NCBI GenBank assembly: GCA_905178155.1 | Contig: CAJINV010000005.1 | Coordinates: 1,108,564 to 1,172,563, forward strand | From: Amoebophrya sp. A120 | Lineage: Eukaryota > Sar > Dinophyceae > Syndiniales > Amoebophryaceae | Direction of reading: 5' to 3' | Length of the DNA: 64,000 nucleotides | Shown: positions 47,501-56,991 of the stretch, piece by piece | How positions within the stretch are numbered: position 1 is the stretch's first letter | Layout: each line of letters starts with the position of its first letter | Program-made: the position numbers and the translations under genes | Notes under the pieces: model-generated | Told to the model about the DNA's origin: nothing | The model's database searches: none | Seen by the model: only the letters and a program-made list of their open reading frames with translations

Positions 47501-50500
47501 GGCTATCTGCCACTGCTGCTCGCCGCACACAAAGGAAGCGTTTTTTCCGTACTTCGACGCCTGGCTGAGCACGACCACAACTTCTACAACCACCGCTGCG
47601 CCAGTTGTGCTATCAGACGAAGACGAGCTTGCCGCCATGGACACGGATCACGATGGGTTTCTGTCCGCGGAAGAAATCCATGACGATCAGTGCGACCTCC
47701 TAAAAGCCGATGGCGACGACGATGGGAGGATTACACTCAAGGAGATGTCTGAAGCCTGTCACAAAATTTGTGTGCCGGGCTCGGAGGCTTCGCAGATGGA
47801 ACCCGAGCTCGTGATCCTGCACATCTGCCACTGTTGCCCGCCGAGCATGCAAGAAGAGTTTTTTGCTGACTATTACGCTAAGCGGAACAACAAGAAAGAG
47901 GATACCACCGACGACGACGATGAACTCGCAGCCATGGACACGGATCACGATGGGTTTCTGTCCGCAGACGAAATCCATGACGAGCAGTGCGACCTGCTGA
48001 AAGCCGACCACCAGTATGGCAACGATGATGGGAGAATTACTCTCCAGGAAATACACGACGCCTGTCACGACATCTGTGTCCCGGACTCGTCTATTTCGAA
48101 AACCGAGGATCCGCAGATCGTTCGGGCTATCTGCCACTGCTGCTCGCCGCACACAAAGGAAGCGTTTTTTCCGTACTTCGACGCCTGGCTGAGCACGACC
48201 ACAACTTCTACAACCACCGCTGCGCCAGTTGTGCTATCAGACGAAGACGAGCTTGCCGCCATGGACACGGATCACGATGGGTTTCTGTCCGCGGAAGAAA
48301 TCCATGACGATCAGTGCGACCTCCTAAAAGCCGATGGCGACGACGATGGGAGGATTACACTCAAGGAGATGTCTGAAGCCTGTCACAAAATTTGTGTGCC
48401 GGGCTCGGAGGCTTCGCAGATGGAACCCGAGCTCGTGATCCTGCACATCTGCCACTGTTGCCCGCCGAGCATGCAAGAAGAGTTTTTTGCTGACTATTAC
48501 GCTAAGCGGAACAACAAGAAAGAGGATACCACCGACGACGACGATGAACTCGCAGCCATGGACACGGATCACGATGGGTTTCTGTCCGCAGACGAAATCC
48601 ATGACGAGCAGTGCGACCTGCTGAAAGCCGACCACCAGTATGGCAACGATGATGGGAGAATTACTCTCCAGGAAATACACGACGCCTGTCACGACATCTG
48701 TGTCCCGGACTCGTCTATTTCGAAAACCGAGGATCCGCAGATCGTTCGGGCTATCTGCCACTGCTGCTCGCCGCACACAAAGGAAGCGTTTTTTCCGTAC
48801 TTCGACGCCTGGCTGAGCACGACCACAACTTCTACAACCACCGCTGTGCCAGTCGTGCTATCAGACGAAGACGAGCCTGCAGCACCATCAAGCTTTCTGA
48901 ACAAACAGCACGGGGGCTTTCCGAAACACACTGTCAGAGCGCCAGGTGTGCAATCAGACAACCACGAAGATCTTGTAGCCATTATGGACACGAACCATGA
49001 TGGCTTTCTGTCCGCAGAAGAAATAAATGACGACCAGTGCAACGTGCTAAAACTCGATCAACAGTCTGGCGACGGTGAGAGGAAAATTTCACTCAAGAAG
49101 TTGGATTACGCCTGTAGCGATTACTGTACCCCGGGTGCGGCTGGTGTGGAGGATCTTGACGAGGACGTGCTCTTGGAAATCTGCCACTGCTGCCCGCCGG
49201 AAATGCAAGAAGCATTTTTCCCTTGGTACTATGCGAACCGTGAGTACTTGAAGGCGCAGGAGGACCTCGATTTTGCGAAAATGGATGCTGACGATGACGG
49301 GCGGCTCATCGCAGACGAGATCCATGACGGAATGTGCGACGCGGGAAAAGTCGACCACGAATGGGGCGACGGCGATGGGCAACTTACGGTGAAGGAAGTG
49401 CACACTATGTGCGATGCGGTGTGCGTGCCGGAATCCGCCCTCGAAACGCTTCCCGAGGAGGAACTGATGGCCCTGTGCCACTGCTGTCCGAAAGGTATGC
49501 AGGGGCGTTTTTTTGCGCACTATTACGGAAGAAAAAGCGGCGCTTTTGCGGGGAATCAGGCCGCAGAGGCCAGAATGGCGCTGGACTACTTGGTCTATCG
49601 CAACCCGGGAGATGTTGACCACGAAGATCTGCAAGTCGCTTCGAGCACCACGACCTCGAACGACAGCGAAGGGGCTGCAGCCCCGTCGGCCTACCAATTT
49701 TGCAGCGTAGTGCACATGAACGAGGCGCCGGTGCGGGTTTGTGGCCGTTTCGACAAGGATGCAAACGCAATCTCCGTGACTATCGCGCGCTGTGTATCCT
49801 GTGCAAAAACGTCGTCCCCACACCATAGTCAAGTTGGGAAATCTGCTAGAGAAAGCAGCCAGCTTTGTTGTTGCGCATGACAAGTTTGGCCTCGATTATA
49901 GCTAGCTCAGCAGCGTCACAGGTCTAGCGCATCGCTCTAATTGGAGCGTCACAAATTCCGAAAAACGAGTACGAAAATTCCTAGCATCATGGGGCTCCGC
50001 ATGAGAAATATTCTCAGCATGCAGATCCATCTGCATATACAACTATGGGGTGGGGACGTTTTTACATAGCATACTACGTGGAGAAGGTAGTCGCGTGGGA
50101 CCTGACCGACTGCCCGCAGCAGAAAGCCACCTGGCAGAACCTGTTTCGGCAGACGTCTGAGAAAACCTACGACAGTTTTTATGGACTGCAAAAATGTCTG
50201 GGTCTGGAAGATTCTGACACTTGTCATGCACGTTTTGCATGAGCCATGATGTCTGTGATGCATCCCCTAGCAATACAGTTTTTTTGAGGGCTTCTTGATG
50301 CGTATTCCGCATGACAAATGCCTTCTCAGCGTAGCAAAAATTGCCTTCCTTTTGGTACTCATGCAATACAATTTTTTTTGGAATCCAAATGCAGCACCAT
50401 CACAAGTTGCATTCTTCCAGACCCAGACATTTTTACATTTGATAGTTTTTACGATCACGCGTTCGAGCCGCAGTGCAACCTGGTGTCCACGTATGCAAGA

Positions 50501-53096
50501 AAGGAACTGTGTAAGTGTAACTCCGTAAAAATGCAGAACATGCAACAGTAGAGTTACACCTGTCATGCCACACGACAAGCATGAAGTCCTCGTTTCATGT
50601 GTGTTTTATCCCCTCATAAGGCACCCATGACAGGTTATTTTCTCTGTCATGTAGAACAAATTTGTGATGCTGTCAGGGAAAGAAAGTTACACTAACACAG
50701 TTTTTTTATTGGATACCACGGACCGATCCGCCCTGCTGGAGAACGGCAGGCCCGACGTGTATCCTGAGTAAAAATGTCCCCACCCCAGAGTTGTCATGCA
50801 GATTTGCGATGACAGGAAGACTTGTAATGCGCATCTCCATGAGAGGCAATACCAGTCGTGTTTTGGAATTTGTGATGCTGTGAACAGGATGAGGAGGTGG
50901 ATTTGTTATGCGGCTTCCCTTGCTAAACTGCACTACAATACAGCCTGCAACTTGTCATGCGTGACTCACAAAACTCCTAGGTTTGTGGTGCTAAGTCCCC
51001 AACTTGACTCTAGTGTGGGGACGTTTTTACTCAGGATAACGTGCAGAAGAGCTTCAACCTGGTCCTGGTGCCGTTCGGCTGGAAGAGCCGCGCGCTGTGG
51101 AAGCAGCACACGGAGAGGCTGGTCGAGCAGCTGGAGCACGACTACCCGCCGCTGAACGCGCGCGAGATGGGCGGCCGGTTGAATTGGCACCGGATCGACG
51201 CCTGGCCGAGGTTTGTGGGTTCGGGGGTCTCCGACTACGAATGCAACGACGTCTATCCAGGAAAAAACACCCATCCCCATCCAATTTGTCATGCAAAACA
51301 TGCATAAAATACACTATTTGTCATGCAAAAAATGGATGGGGATGGGTGTTTTTTCCTGGATAACGTCACGGGATGGGACTTCGTCAACTGCTTCTTCGAC
51401 GCGGACCGCGACTGGTACCGGATCGCACGCTTCGCGAACGACCAGTGCAATCGCGAGTACCAGGCCCAGGGTGGATTGGCGCACATGACGGTGCTCGTCC
51501 AGGCACGCATGGATCACCGTTCCGAGAGCGACAACGCGTACGGATTCGCCATGATGTCCTGGAACACCCTATCCTAAGGAAAAACGTCCCCGCCCCAGAG
51601 TCAAGATGGGGACTTTGCAACACAAACCTCGAAGTTTTGGGAGTCATGCATTACAAATTGCAGGCTCTAGTGTAGTAGTTCAGTTTAGCAAGGGAAGTCG
51701 CATTACAAATCCATCTGCTTAATATCCTGTTTACAGCATTACAAGTTCCAAAACATGATCGGAAATCCCTATCATGTGGATGCGCATTACAAATGCTTTT
51801 GTGCTTGCAGATCTGCATGGCAACTCTGGGGCGGGGATGTTTTCACACAGGATACACCCTGCTGACCCCGGCGGTTCCGGGGTGGAGCTACAAGACCGCG
51901 GCCTTATCAAATGTGAAAATGTCTGGGTCTGGAACGATGTAACTTGTGATGCGCATTTCAGAACACACAAAAATCTCTGATGCATAGGCAGCAAAAGCTG
52001 CTCACTTTCTGTCACCAAAGTGGGGGACTTGCCATGCGGATTCGGCATTGCGGACGCTTCTCGAAACCTGTGATGCAGCTTCCACGCCAGACCTTCTGTG
52101 TCATGCAGAAACAGCATGACTCTTCCAGACCCAGACATTTTTACATTTGATAGGCCTCCACGGTCGCCCACGAGCTGGGCCACGCCCTATTCGGCCTGGA
52201 AGACGAGTACCATTGGACGACAACCAGCACTTTCTTCCCGAATTGCGGCAACGAAAAGTCGCAGTGCAACCGCTGGCTCGACCTGATCGACGCGGGGCTT
52301 TCCGGCTGCTACAAAGGCAGCTGCCAGGAGGAGCAAGGCTACATCGACGGGCCGGAGGTGGACAGCGTCATGGCCTGGTACGGCCGCCAAATGTCGCACA
52401 GCCAGAAGCGGATCTCCTGTTGCAAGTACTTCAAAGTGCACAAGTTCACGCCTGCCTACTGCGACGTGTACAACCGGACGTATCGCAACAGGACCCTGCA
52501 GCGCCCCGTGAACGTCACGGTTCAGCAGGACGGCTGGGTGGTGGACGAAAGTAAGCACAATCTGGCCGGCTACTACAAGGGCCCGGTGCCCTTGCCGCTG
52601 CAGCAGAAGCTGATGGAAACCAGACTGGCGCCGAGGGTGGTATGGCGTTCTCAAATGTTACATTCTCAACTGTTACATGATTTGTCATGCAAAATTTAAA
52701 TTGCAAGCAGAATCGATGTGATTAAGCTGCTGCGCTGCATGATAAATTCTAGAGGAGCCAAACAGGCTGAGAATCTCTCTGTGCCAAATCTGTGATGCGA
52801 GACGTGCAAGGTCATCCCTTTTACTTTTGTCATTCGCGCATCACAGATTCATGTAACAATTGAGAATGTAACAGTTGAGAGCGCCATACATGGACTGGGC
52901 CACGGTTTCCGCCGACGGCGTGGTTCAGCTGGACATCACCTTGAATCCCAAGTCCGAGTTTTATCCGGGCCAGGATGTGGTGCTCGACCTGGCCGGCTTC
53001 TGCGACGACCCGGGGCACTGGCGCAACCAGGAGCTGGACGTGAAAGCCAGTCATCCGCTCTTGGGAAAAGTCGAGTACCCGGACGTGAAAAACTAA
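44561..53096 (+). CDS. Giant type II membrane EF-hand/metalloprotease (M64-like HExxH)
   Basis: Fourteen exons (44561-45112, 45269-45301, 45597-45667, 45988-46020, 46175-46209, 46480-49795, 50080-50181, 50452-50510, 50701-50759, 51044-51253, 51368-51570, 51861-51904, 52158-52640, 52894-53096) join into 1,801 codons with no internal stop. A membrane anchor lies near residues 42-61 (SLCGVFVAVVLAFLSGVLVT) after a cytosolic RR-rich start. Residues of roughly 300-1290 hold nine modules, each with a canonical EF loop (DTDHDGFLSAEE), usually a second loop (DGDDDGRITLKE) and a Cys-rich block (ICHCCPPSMQEEFF), spaced by Thr-rich linkers. The C-terminal domain carries HELGHALFGLEDEY near residue 1577, the HExxHxxxGLxDEY zinc signature of peptidase family M64. 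Predicted calcium-dependent surface protease; substrate unknown. Only the intron at 50511-50700 is GT-AG. Confidence 0.88.
45113..45268 (+). mobile_element. Introner, family C copy 1
   Basis: A 156-bp element with TIR tgcaaaagtatcg on both ends and direct repeat TCCTG (45108-45112, 45264-45268) in the same codon phase. First intron of the protease gene. Confidence 0.85.
45302..45596 (+). mobile_element. Introner, family B copy 1
   Basis: TIR atcctatgtaaaaacgttcc with imperfect complement at the right; degenerate direct repeat GTGTTT/GCGTTC (45296-45301, 45591-45596) in phase. The interior (aagatgggga, tttgcatgacaa, actcgtagtgtagt) matches copies at 49796 and 59322. Confidence 0.85.
45668..45987 (+). 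mobile_element. Introner, family F
   Basis: Long TIR starting TATGGAAGCGTCAGGTTT and ending with its complement; direct repeat GCGCA (45663-45667, 45983-45987) in phase. No relative of its ends was seen elsewhere in the window. Confidence 0.83.
46021..46174 (+). mobile_element. Introner, family C copy 2
   Basis: A 154-bp element with TIR tgcaaaagtatcgtattcgt and a perfect 7-bp direct repeat ATACCTT (46014-46020, 46168-46174) in phase. Confidence 0.88.
46210..46479 (+). mobile_element. Introner, family A copy 2
   Basis: TIR caaaaatgtctgggtctgg; direct repeat CGAGC (46205-46209, 46475-46479) within a wider partial 8-bp match. The interior holds ggcatcaggaagccctc, whose reverse complement appears in the copy at 50182. 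Confidence 0.88.
47001..48872 (+). repeat. Three tandem 624-bp coding units
   Basis: Units start at 47001, 47625 and 48249 and are almost identical at the nucleotide level. Each encodes 208 residues, that is two EF-hand/Cys modules with a Thr-rich linker. The flanking modules (46480-47000 and 48873-49550) are diverged versions, so the array grew by recent unequal exchange of a two-module unit. Confidence 0.95.
49796..50079 (+). mobile_element. Introner, family B copy 2
   Basis: TIR atcctgtgcaaaaacgtc; degenerate direct repeat CTGTGT/CTACGT (49790-49795, 50074-50079) in phase. The interior is close to copies at 45302 and 59322. Confidence 0.85.
50182..50451 (-). mobile_element. Introner, family A copy 3, inverted
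   Basis: TIR caaaaatgtctgggtctgg; perfect 8-bp direct repeat AGTTTTTA (50174-50181, 50444-50451) in phase. The interior matches the copy at 46210 only when reverse-complemented (gagggcttcttgatgcgtat here), so it sits in the opposite orientation yet is still an intron. Confidence 0.9.
50511..50700 (+). mobile_element. Introner, family D with GT-AG ends
   Basis: A 190-bp intron with a consensus donor GTAAGT and acceptor ACACAG. The splice sites lie inside inverted ends: ctgtgtaagtgtaact at the left, complement of ctgtgttagtgtaact at the right. No direct repeat was found. Confidence 0.75.
50760..51043 (-). mobile_element. Introner, family B copy 3, inverted
   Basis: TIR atcctgagtaaaaatgtccc; direct repeat ACGTG (50755-50759, 51039-51043) in phase. 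The reverse complement of its interior matches the copy at 51571 (tttagcaagggaag and neighbours), so two related copies lie in opposite orientations in one gene. Confidence 0.88.
51254..51367 (+). mobile_element. Introner, family E, compact hairpin
   Basis: Only 114 bp. Inverted ends atccaggaaaaaacacccat and complement extend about 28 bp each, so more than half of the intron can fold into one stem. Direct repeat ACGTC (51249-51253, 51363-51367) in phase. Confidence 0.88.
51571..51860 (+). mobile_element. Introner, family B copy 4
   Basis: TIR atcctaaggaaaaacgtccc; perfect 7-bp direct repeat ACACCCT (51564-51570, 51854-51860) in phase, restoring Trp-Asn-Thr-Leu. Confidence 0.9.
51905..52157 (+). 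mobile_element. Introner, family A copy 4
   Basis: TIR atcaaatgtgaaaatgtctg; direct repeat GGCCT (51900-51904, 52153-52157) in phase, just upstream of the HELGH exon. The interior is nearly the same as the copy at 58805 in the lipase gene. Confidence 0.9.
52641..52893 (+). mobile_element. Introner, family H
   Basis: Inverted ends TATGGCGTTCTCAAATGTTA and a close complement over about 30 bp; each end holds two copies of a TGTTACAT/TCTCAA motif. The direct repeat is only TGG (52638-52640, 52891-52893). Last intron of the protease gene. Confidence 0.78.
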
Positions 53097-54731
53097 AACT
53101 CGGTTGATGCAGCAGTCTCACCGGTGATTTCTAGTGCTTAAGTCGAAGAACAATTGCAGTAGCTTGAATTATAGCAACCAATACAATTTGAATTTCAATA
53201 CCATGATTATGCTCTCTCTCGAGTTTTCAAAAAAGCGAAACGAAAGTAAGTATCATCACGACAATTTATCGTTGCGCATCAACAAAATGAATGTACTAGA
53301 GATTCCAATAGAAGGAGATGACTCTCTAAGCTTTCCTGTTTATTAAATTTGTCTTTATGTTCGAGCATATGGATTTTGTGCCACTGACTTTCATCAATTT
53401 AACGTTTCACTCCGATCGTTTCAGATTTTTCTCGGGCTGAGACTCATTCTGCAAGCCGAGAGAACGTAATTCAGACTTGATTCACTAGCAAAGTGTATCC
53501 AAACATCAAAATGATAATTGCATACTGTAAAGATATGGAATTTAAAATTGTAACAACCTTGTGCTGTGGATATGGTGGGCCGTCATCAAAAATCTCTTAT
53601 GTTTACTAGCACGATGAGCACGACCACACAGAGGACAGGAAGTAGCATCAAACTAAATGTATCCCACAACTATGGTGCATCTGAATTTCAACTTTCCTGC
53701 AGTTAGGCATGACAAATTGATATCTACTTACTGCAAATTAATAAGAATTGGAACGAAGCTCCGAAATAAAGAACAGGCAAGGCTATTAATGCCGGGACGG
53801 GACAGACAACTGCTAGCTTAATGTACAATGCAGAAGTGAAAAAATCATAATAGGTAGCCCTCTTCGCTTCTGGAGGTCGTCAATAGCGACCCGCAAGACA
53901 CGGACCCCTGGAGAGTGCTTGCTAGAGGGCTCGCCAAATAAACCGCTTGCTAAAGTAGTTTTATCCACGCGCTTTCTCGTTCAAAAAAACAGCGCGGTTT
54001 TTTCGTATCGCGTGAAAGTAGACGAAGAAAGGTCGGTCTCGTACTTCATCTGTACCGTTTCGGTATATACGAATCAATAAACTTCGGTCTCGTGGTGCGT
54101 CCCCTTCCCTGGTTGTCGTCAGAGGCGGAGCTGCCCTGTTCTTGTGGTAGTCGAAACTTGATTATGCATATCTTGGTTGTGCAGCTTTAGCTTAAGGTCG
54201 GTAATATCAGTTCGAAGTTTTTCGTCCACTCCTTCGTGTTTGCATACGTTCCGCTTAGTTGACGTTCGTTCACTCGTTCTTTTTTTCGTGGATGTTTCTT
54301 CCGTTCATGCTAACAAATGTGCGAACAGATTTTTTTCCACACGATTTCAGGCAGAACTATCTTGAGACGACGTTTTTTCCCCTTAATTCATCTGCCACCA
54401 CCCAATTTTTTTTCTGTTTCGTTTTTCGCAAAAATCGGGATAGAATTAAAGAAGACGGTTTTTTCTCTCAAAAAGCTCATTTACGGTCTCTTGGACTACG
54501 AGGCATATCCTGCCTCGTAGTTTTTTTTTGAAAAAGAATATCAAAAAATACAAATTGCAAGAAAGGCCCGCACTAAATTGCAAAGCCCGAAGATCATCTC
54601 AAAAGAGCAGTAGCAGCTTTCCGGCATATCCTGTTCGCTTAAAATTCCCCCAGACAAGTCAAAGTTTAAACAGTCAAAGTTTAAACCATCACACCTCCAC
54701 TCCTCTTCGTGCGCAAGAAAGACACACGAAA
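53097..54731. other. Intergenic, 1.6 kb
   Basis: AT-rich spacer between the protease and the next gene. It contains a stem-loop with a T tract (listed separately) and T-rich runs at 54250-54480. Open frames at 54177-54531 are Phe/Ser-rich artefacts of the T runs. Confidence 0.4.
54496..54529 (+). other. Perfect 10-bp stem-loop followed by nine T
   Basis: CTACGAGGCA, loop TATCC, TGCCTCGTAG, then T9. The shape equals a bacterial intrinsic terminator and also suits RNA polymerase III termination (T tract) or a 3'-end processing hairpin. It lies 203 bp before the next start codon. Biological role unknown. Confidence 0.5.
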
Positions 54732-56991
54732 ATGGCTTCCTTCAAGTCTATACCGGTGATTACGCCCTACACCTACAGTTCGAACATGGGTCCGGGCAGC
54801 GAGCACGGGGGTCCCTTTTACCCGCTCGGGCAGCAGTACCACCAGCCTGACATGCTGGCCGACCAGCTGAAGAAGGAGCGAAATCCCCCGCGAGCGGTGA
54901 TCACGGGCGTGAACACGGACTTCAAGCTGGACTCCTCTCGCCGGCTGCGGTGGAACGACCCAAAGTCCGGGGTCGTCGACCAGTGTACCATGTACACCTA
55001 CGGGCAGCCGGACTCTCACCGCTCCTGCCTATGCATTGCAAATATCGATCTGGGTCTGGAAGGTCGTTGCAAATTGTCATGCTAGTACGGTTGGATCGTG
55101 CAAAATAAAAATTTCAATTTGTGTTGCATGGCTACCAAAAGTAGTTCGTTGTCCACTTTTATTAAACAAGTTTAGAGGCAGCTTATTCATCTCATGCAGG
55201 GGAGGCATGATAGAGATCTCACAGAATCTTCTGTCATGCTCATGGGCCATGAAATAAAACCAGCATGACCACAAGTCTCGCTATTCTCCAGAAGATCCAG
55301 ACATATATTTGCAGTTGATACTGCGTCACCAGCTACAACAAGGACGGCCTCACGATGAACTCCTTGTCCCACTACAACAAGGTCGGCGCCAAACACCTGC
55401 AAGCCCAGTCGCGGTCCAGTCTATCAAAAGTAAAAATGTCTGGGTCCTCTGGGAACTTGTGATGCTGGGTAGCGTCTCATGATGAGGCTACAAATGCTGG
55501 CTCAGCATGACAAGTTTCTGAGCTCCTCGGTGTTGCCTATTCTGCATGACAAACTGCGTAGTTTCTGCATCACGGAAAAGCGGAGCTGCTCTTGGGTAAC
55601 GTGCATGACAGATCATTTAAGAGTCATGCCAGACAAGCATGACAAACATGAACAATTCTTCCAGACCCACACATTTTTACTTTTGATACCGTCCCATCCA
55701 CTCCTACTTCAGCGAACCGAGAAGAAAGGTGCCGGACATCGGAACCAAGGTGTGGGATAACTTCGGCATCGACGGCCACATGAAGGCAACGTCAGAGGAG
55801 ATCGGCAACTGGTCGCCGTTGTGGTACTTGATAGTGTGAATGAAATTCTCAACTTCTTATTTCGGCGTGCTTTAAATTTGATATTGTTTCCTCTGCGCTT
55901 GCTTTCTCTTCCAAACGAAAAACGTTGTTGATCCGCAACTTGATAGTTGCCCTCGGTATTAGTGCACTTGAAGAAGTTGTCGCAAAATCGTTTATTGAGA
56001 CGGCGATCCTCGGCCTCGGGCTAAAGCTAATCCTGAAGAAGTTCTTACAGGGTTCTCATGCGAGAATCTGTTGAAAAAAAATAACCACCAGGTACCGCGC
56101 CGTGAACGACATGAACGTGTATGCCAACCTGCGACCGGACACCATGAAAGCCCTCGGTCTCGAATACGAGGAGCCGGGCGTCAGATACGGCATGATCAAC
56201 GGGGAGTTTCTTCCCAAGGTCGAAAAAGTGAACGATTCCGCGCGAAGTTCGGCGTGGAGCGAGAACCACAAGTACGTGGGGTATCCCAAAGAACCCTCCA
56301 TGCAGGCCCGGGCCTACTACGGCAACGACGCGCGGACCAGCTTCGCCTTGGCCGACGTCCAGAAGTACATGTCACCGCTATGCCACTGCAAACCAATTTG
56401 TCAGTCGTGTTTGGGTCGGGATTATTTCTGGTCATGCGAGTTTATGTAAAAGTACTACAGAAACTTCAACAGGATCTTTATCTTTTGTGATGGTACGAAC
56501 ATAGATAGGACAAGGAGCATTTTTGAGGGTTATTTCTTCTTGTTTTCTCATGCTGGGCGTTGTACCAATTGCAATAATTTTCCAGACGACATAAAGATAC
56601 CCCTGAAGTTGTAGTTGTCAAAACAATCGCAAACTTGTCATGCGGTCGTGGACCACAGAAAGCCTTTGAATATTTCCACTCTGAATAGCTTGTGCACAGC
56701 AACACAACTAGAACTACGCTGCATCCTTTACCCAGACCCAGCAGACAACATGTTTGCAGTGAATAACCGGTCTCCATCGCGAACTCGGACCCCACGTCTC
56801 TCCTGCGCGCACAGAAGAACCGGGTTCGGGAGGAGGTTTTGGCGCAGGTGCGCCGGGCACCGCAGTACGGGAGCCACCGGGGGAGCGGGGGCGGGAGGGC
56901 ACTGTCCAGCGGAAGGACCGCGTCGACAACGCACTCCACACCGAGGGCCGGCGACTTCATGCGGAAGTCCGCCTCCACACCGAGAATGTGA
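54732..56991 (+). CDS. Hypothetical protein with four introns, three of them introners
   Basis: Exons 54732-55028, 55325-55421, 55694-55823, 56092-56377 and 56770-56991 give 343 residues. All exons share a Tyr/Asn/Pro-rich, soluble, mostly non-helical character (MASFKSIPVITPYTYSSNMG; HYNKVGAKHLQAQSRSS; KVPDIGTKVWDNFGIDGHMK; RAVNDMNVYANLRPDTM), then a basic tail with SASTPRM at the end. There is no signal peptide or membrane segment. Short repeated PxxGxxY-like blocks suggest a filament- or microtubule-associated protein, but this is only a composition argument. The third intron (55824-56091) is ordinary GT-AG; the other three carry family A ends. Each junction keeps codon phase through the flanking repeat. 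Confidence 0.72.
55029..55324 (+). mobile_element. Introner, family A copy 5, diverged ends
   Basis: The left end reads gcattgcaaatatcgatctg, the right end has ccagacatatatttgcag; flanking repeat CTGC (55025-55028, 55321-55324) in phase. The interior (catgcaggggaggcatgata) resembles the copy at 34466. Confidence 0.8.
55422..55693 (+). mobile_element. Introner, family A copy 6
   Basis: TIR atcaaaagtaaaaatgtctg and a close complement; short flanking repeat GTC (55419-55421, 55691-55693) in phase. Confidence 0.82.
56378..56769 (+). mobile_element. Introner, family A copy 7, long and degenerate
   Basis: 392 bp, the longest of the family. The ends are eroded (actgcaaaccaatttgtcag at the left; cagacccagcagacaacatg at the right) but align as inverted repeats. 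Flanking repeat ACCG (56374-56377, 56766-56769) in phase. Confidence 0.68.

Noticed and set aside
47076-48776. Three identical 150-codon minus-strand frames
   Set aside because: They are complements of the 624-bp EF-hand repeat and recur only because the repeat does.
54496-54529. Bacterial intrinsic terminator, implying bacterial DNA
   Set aside because: Flanking genes are spliced and eukaryotic; the hairpin alone does not indicate a bacterial origin.
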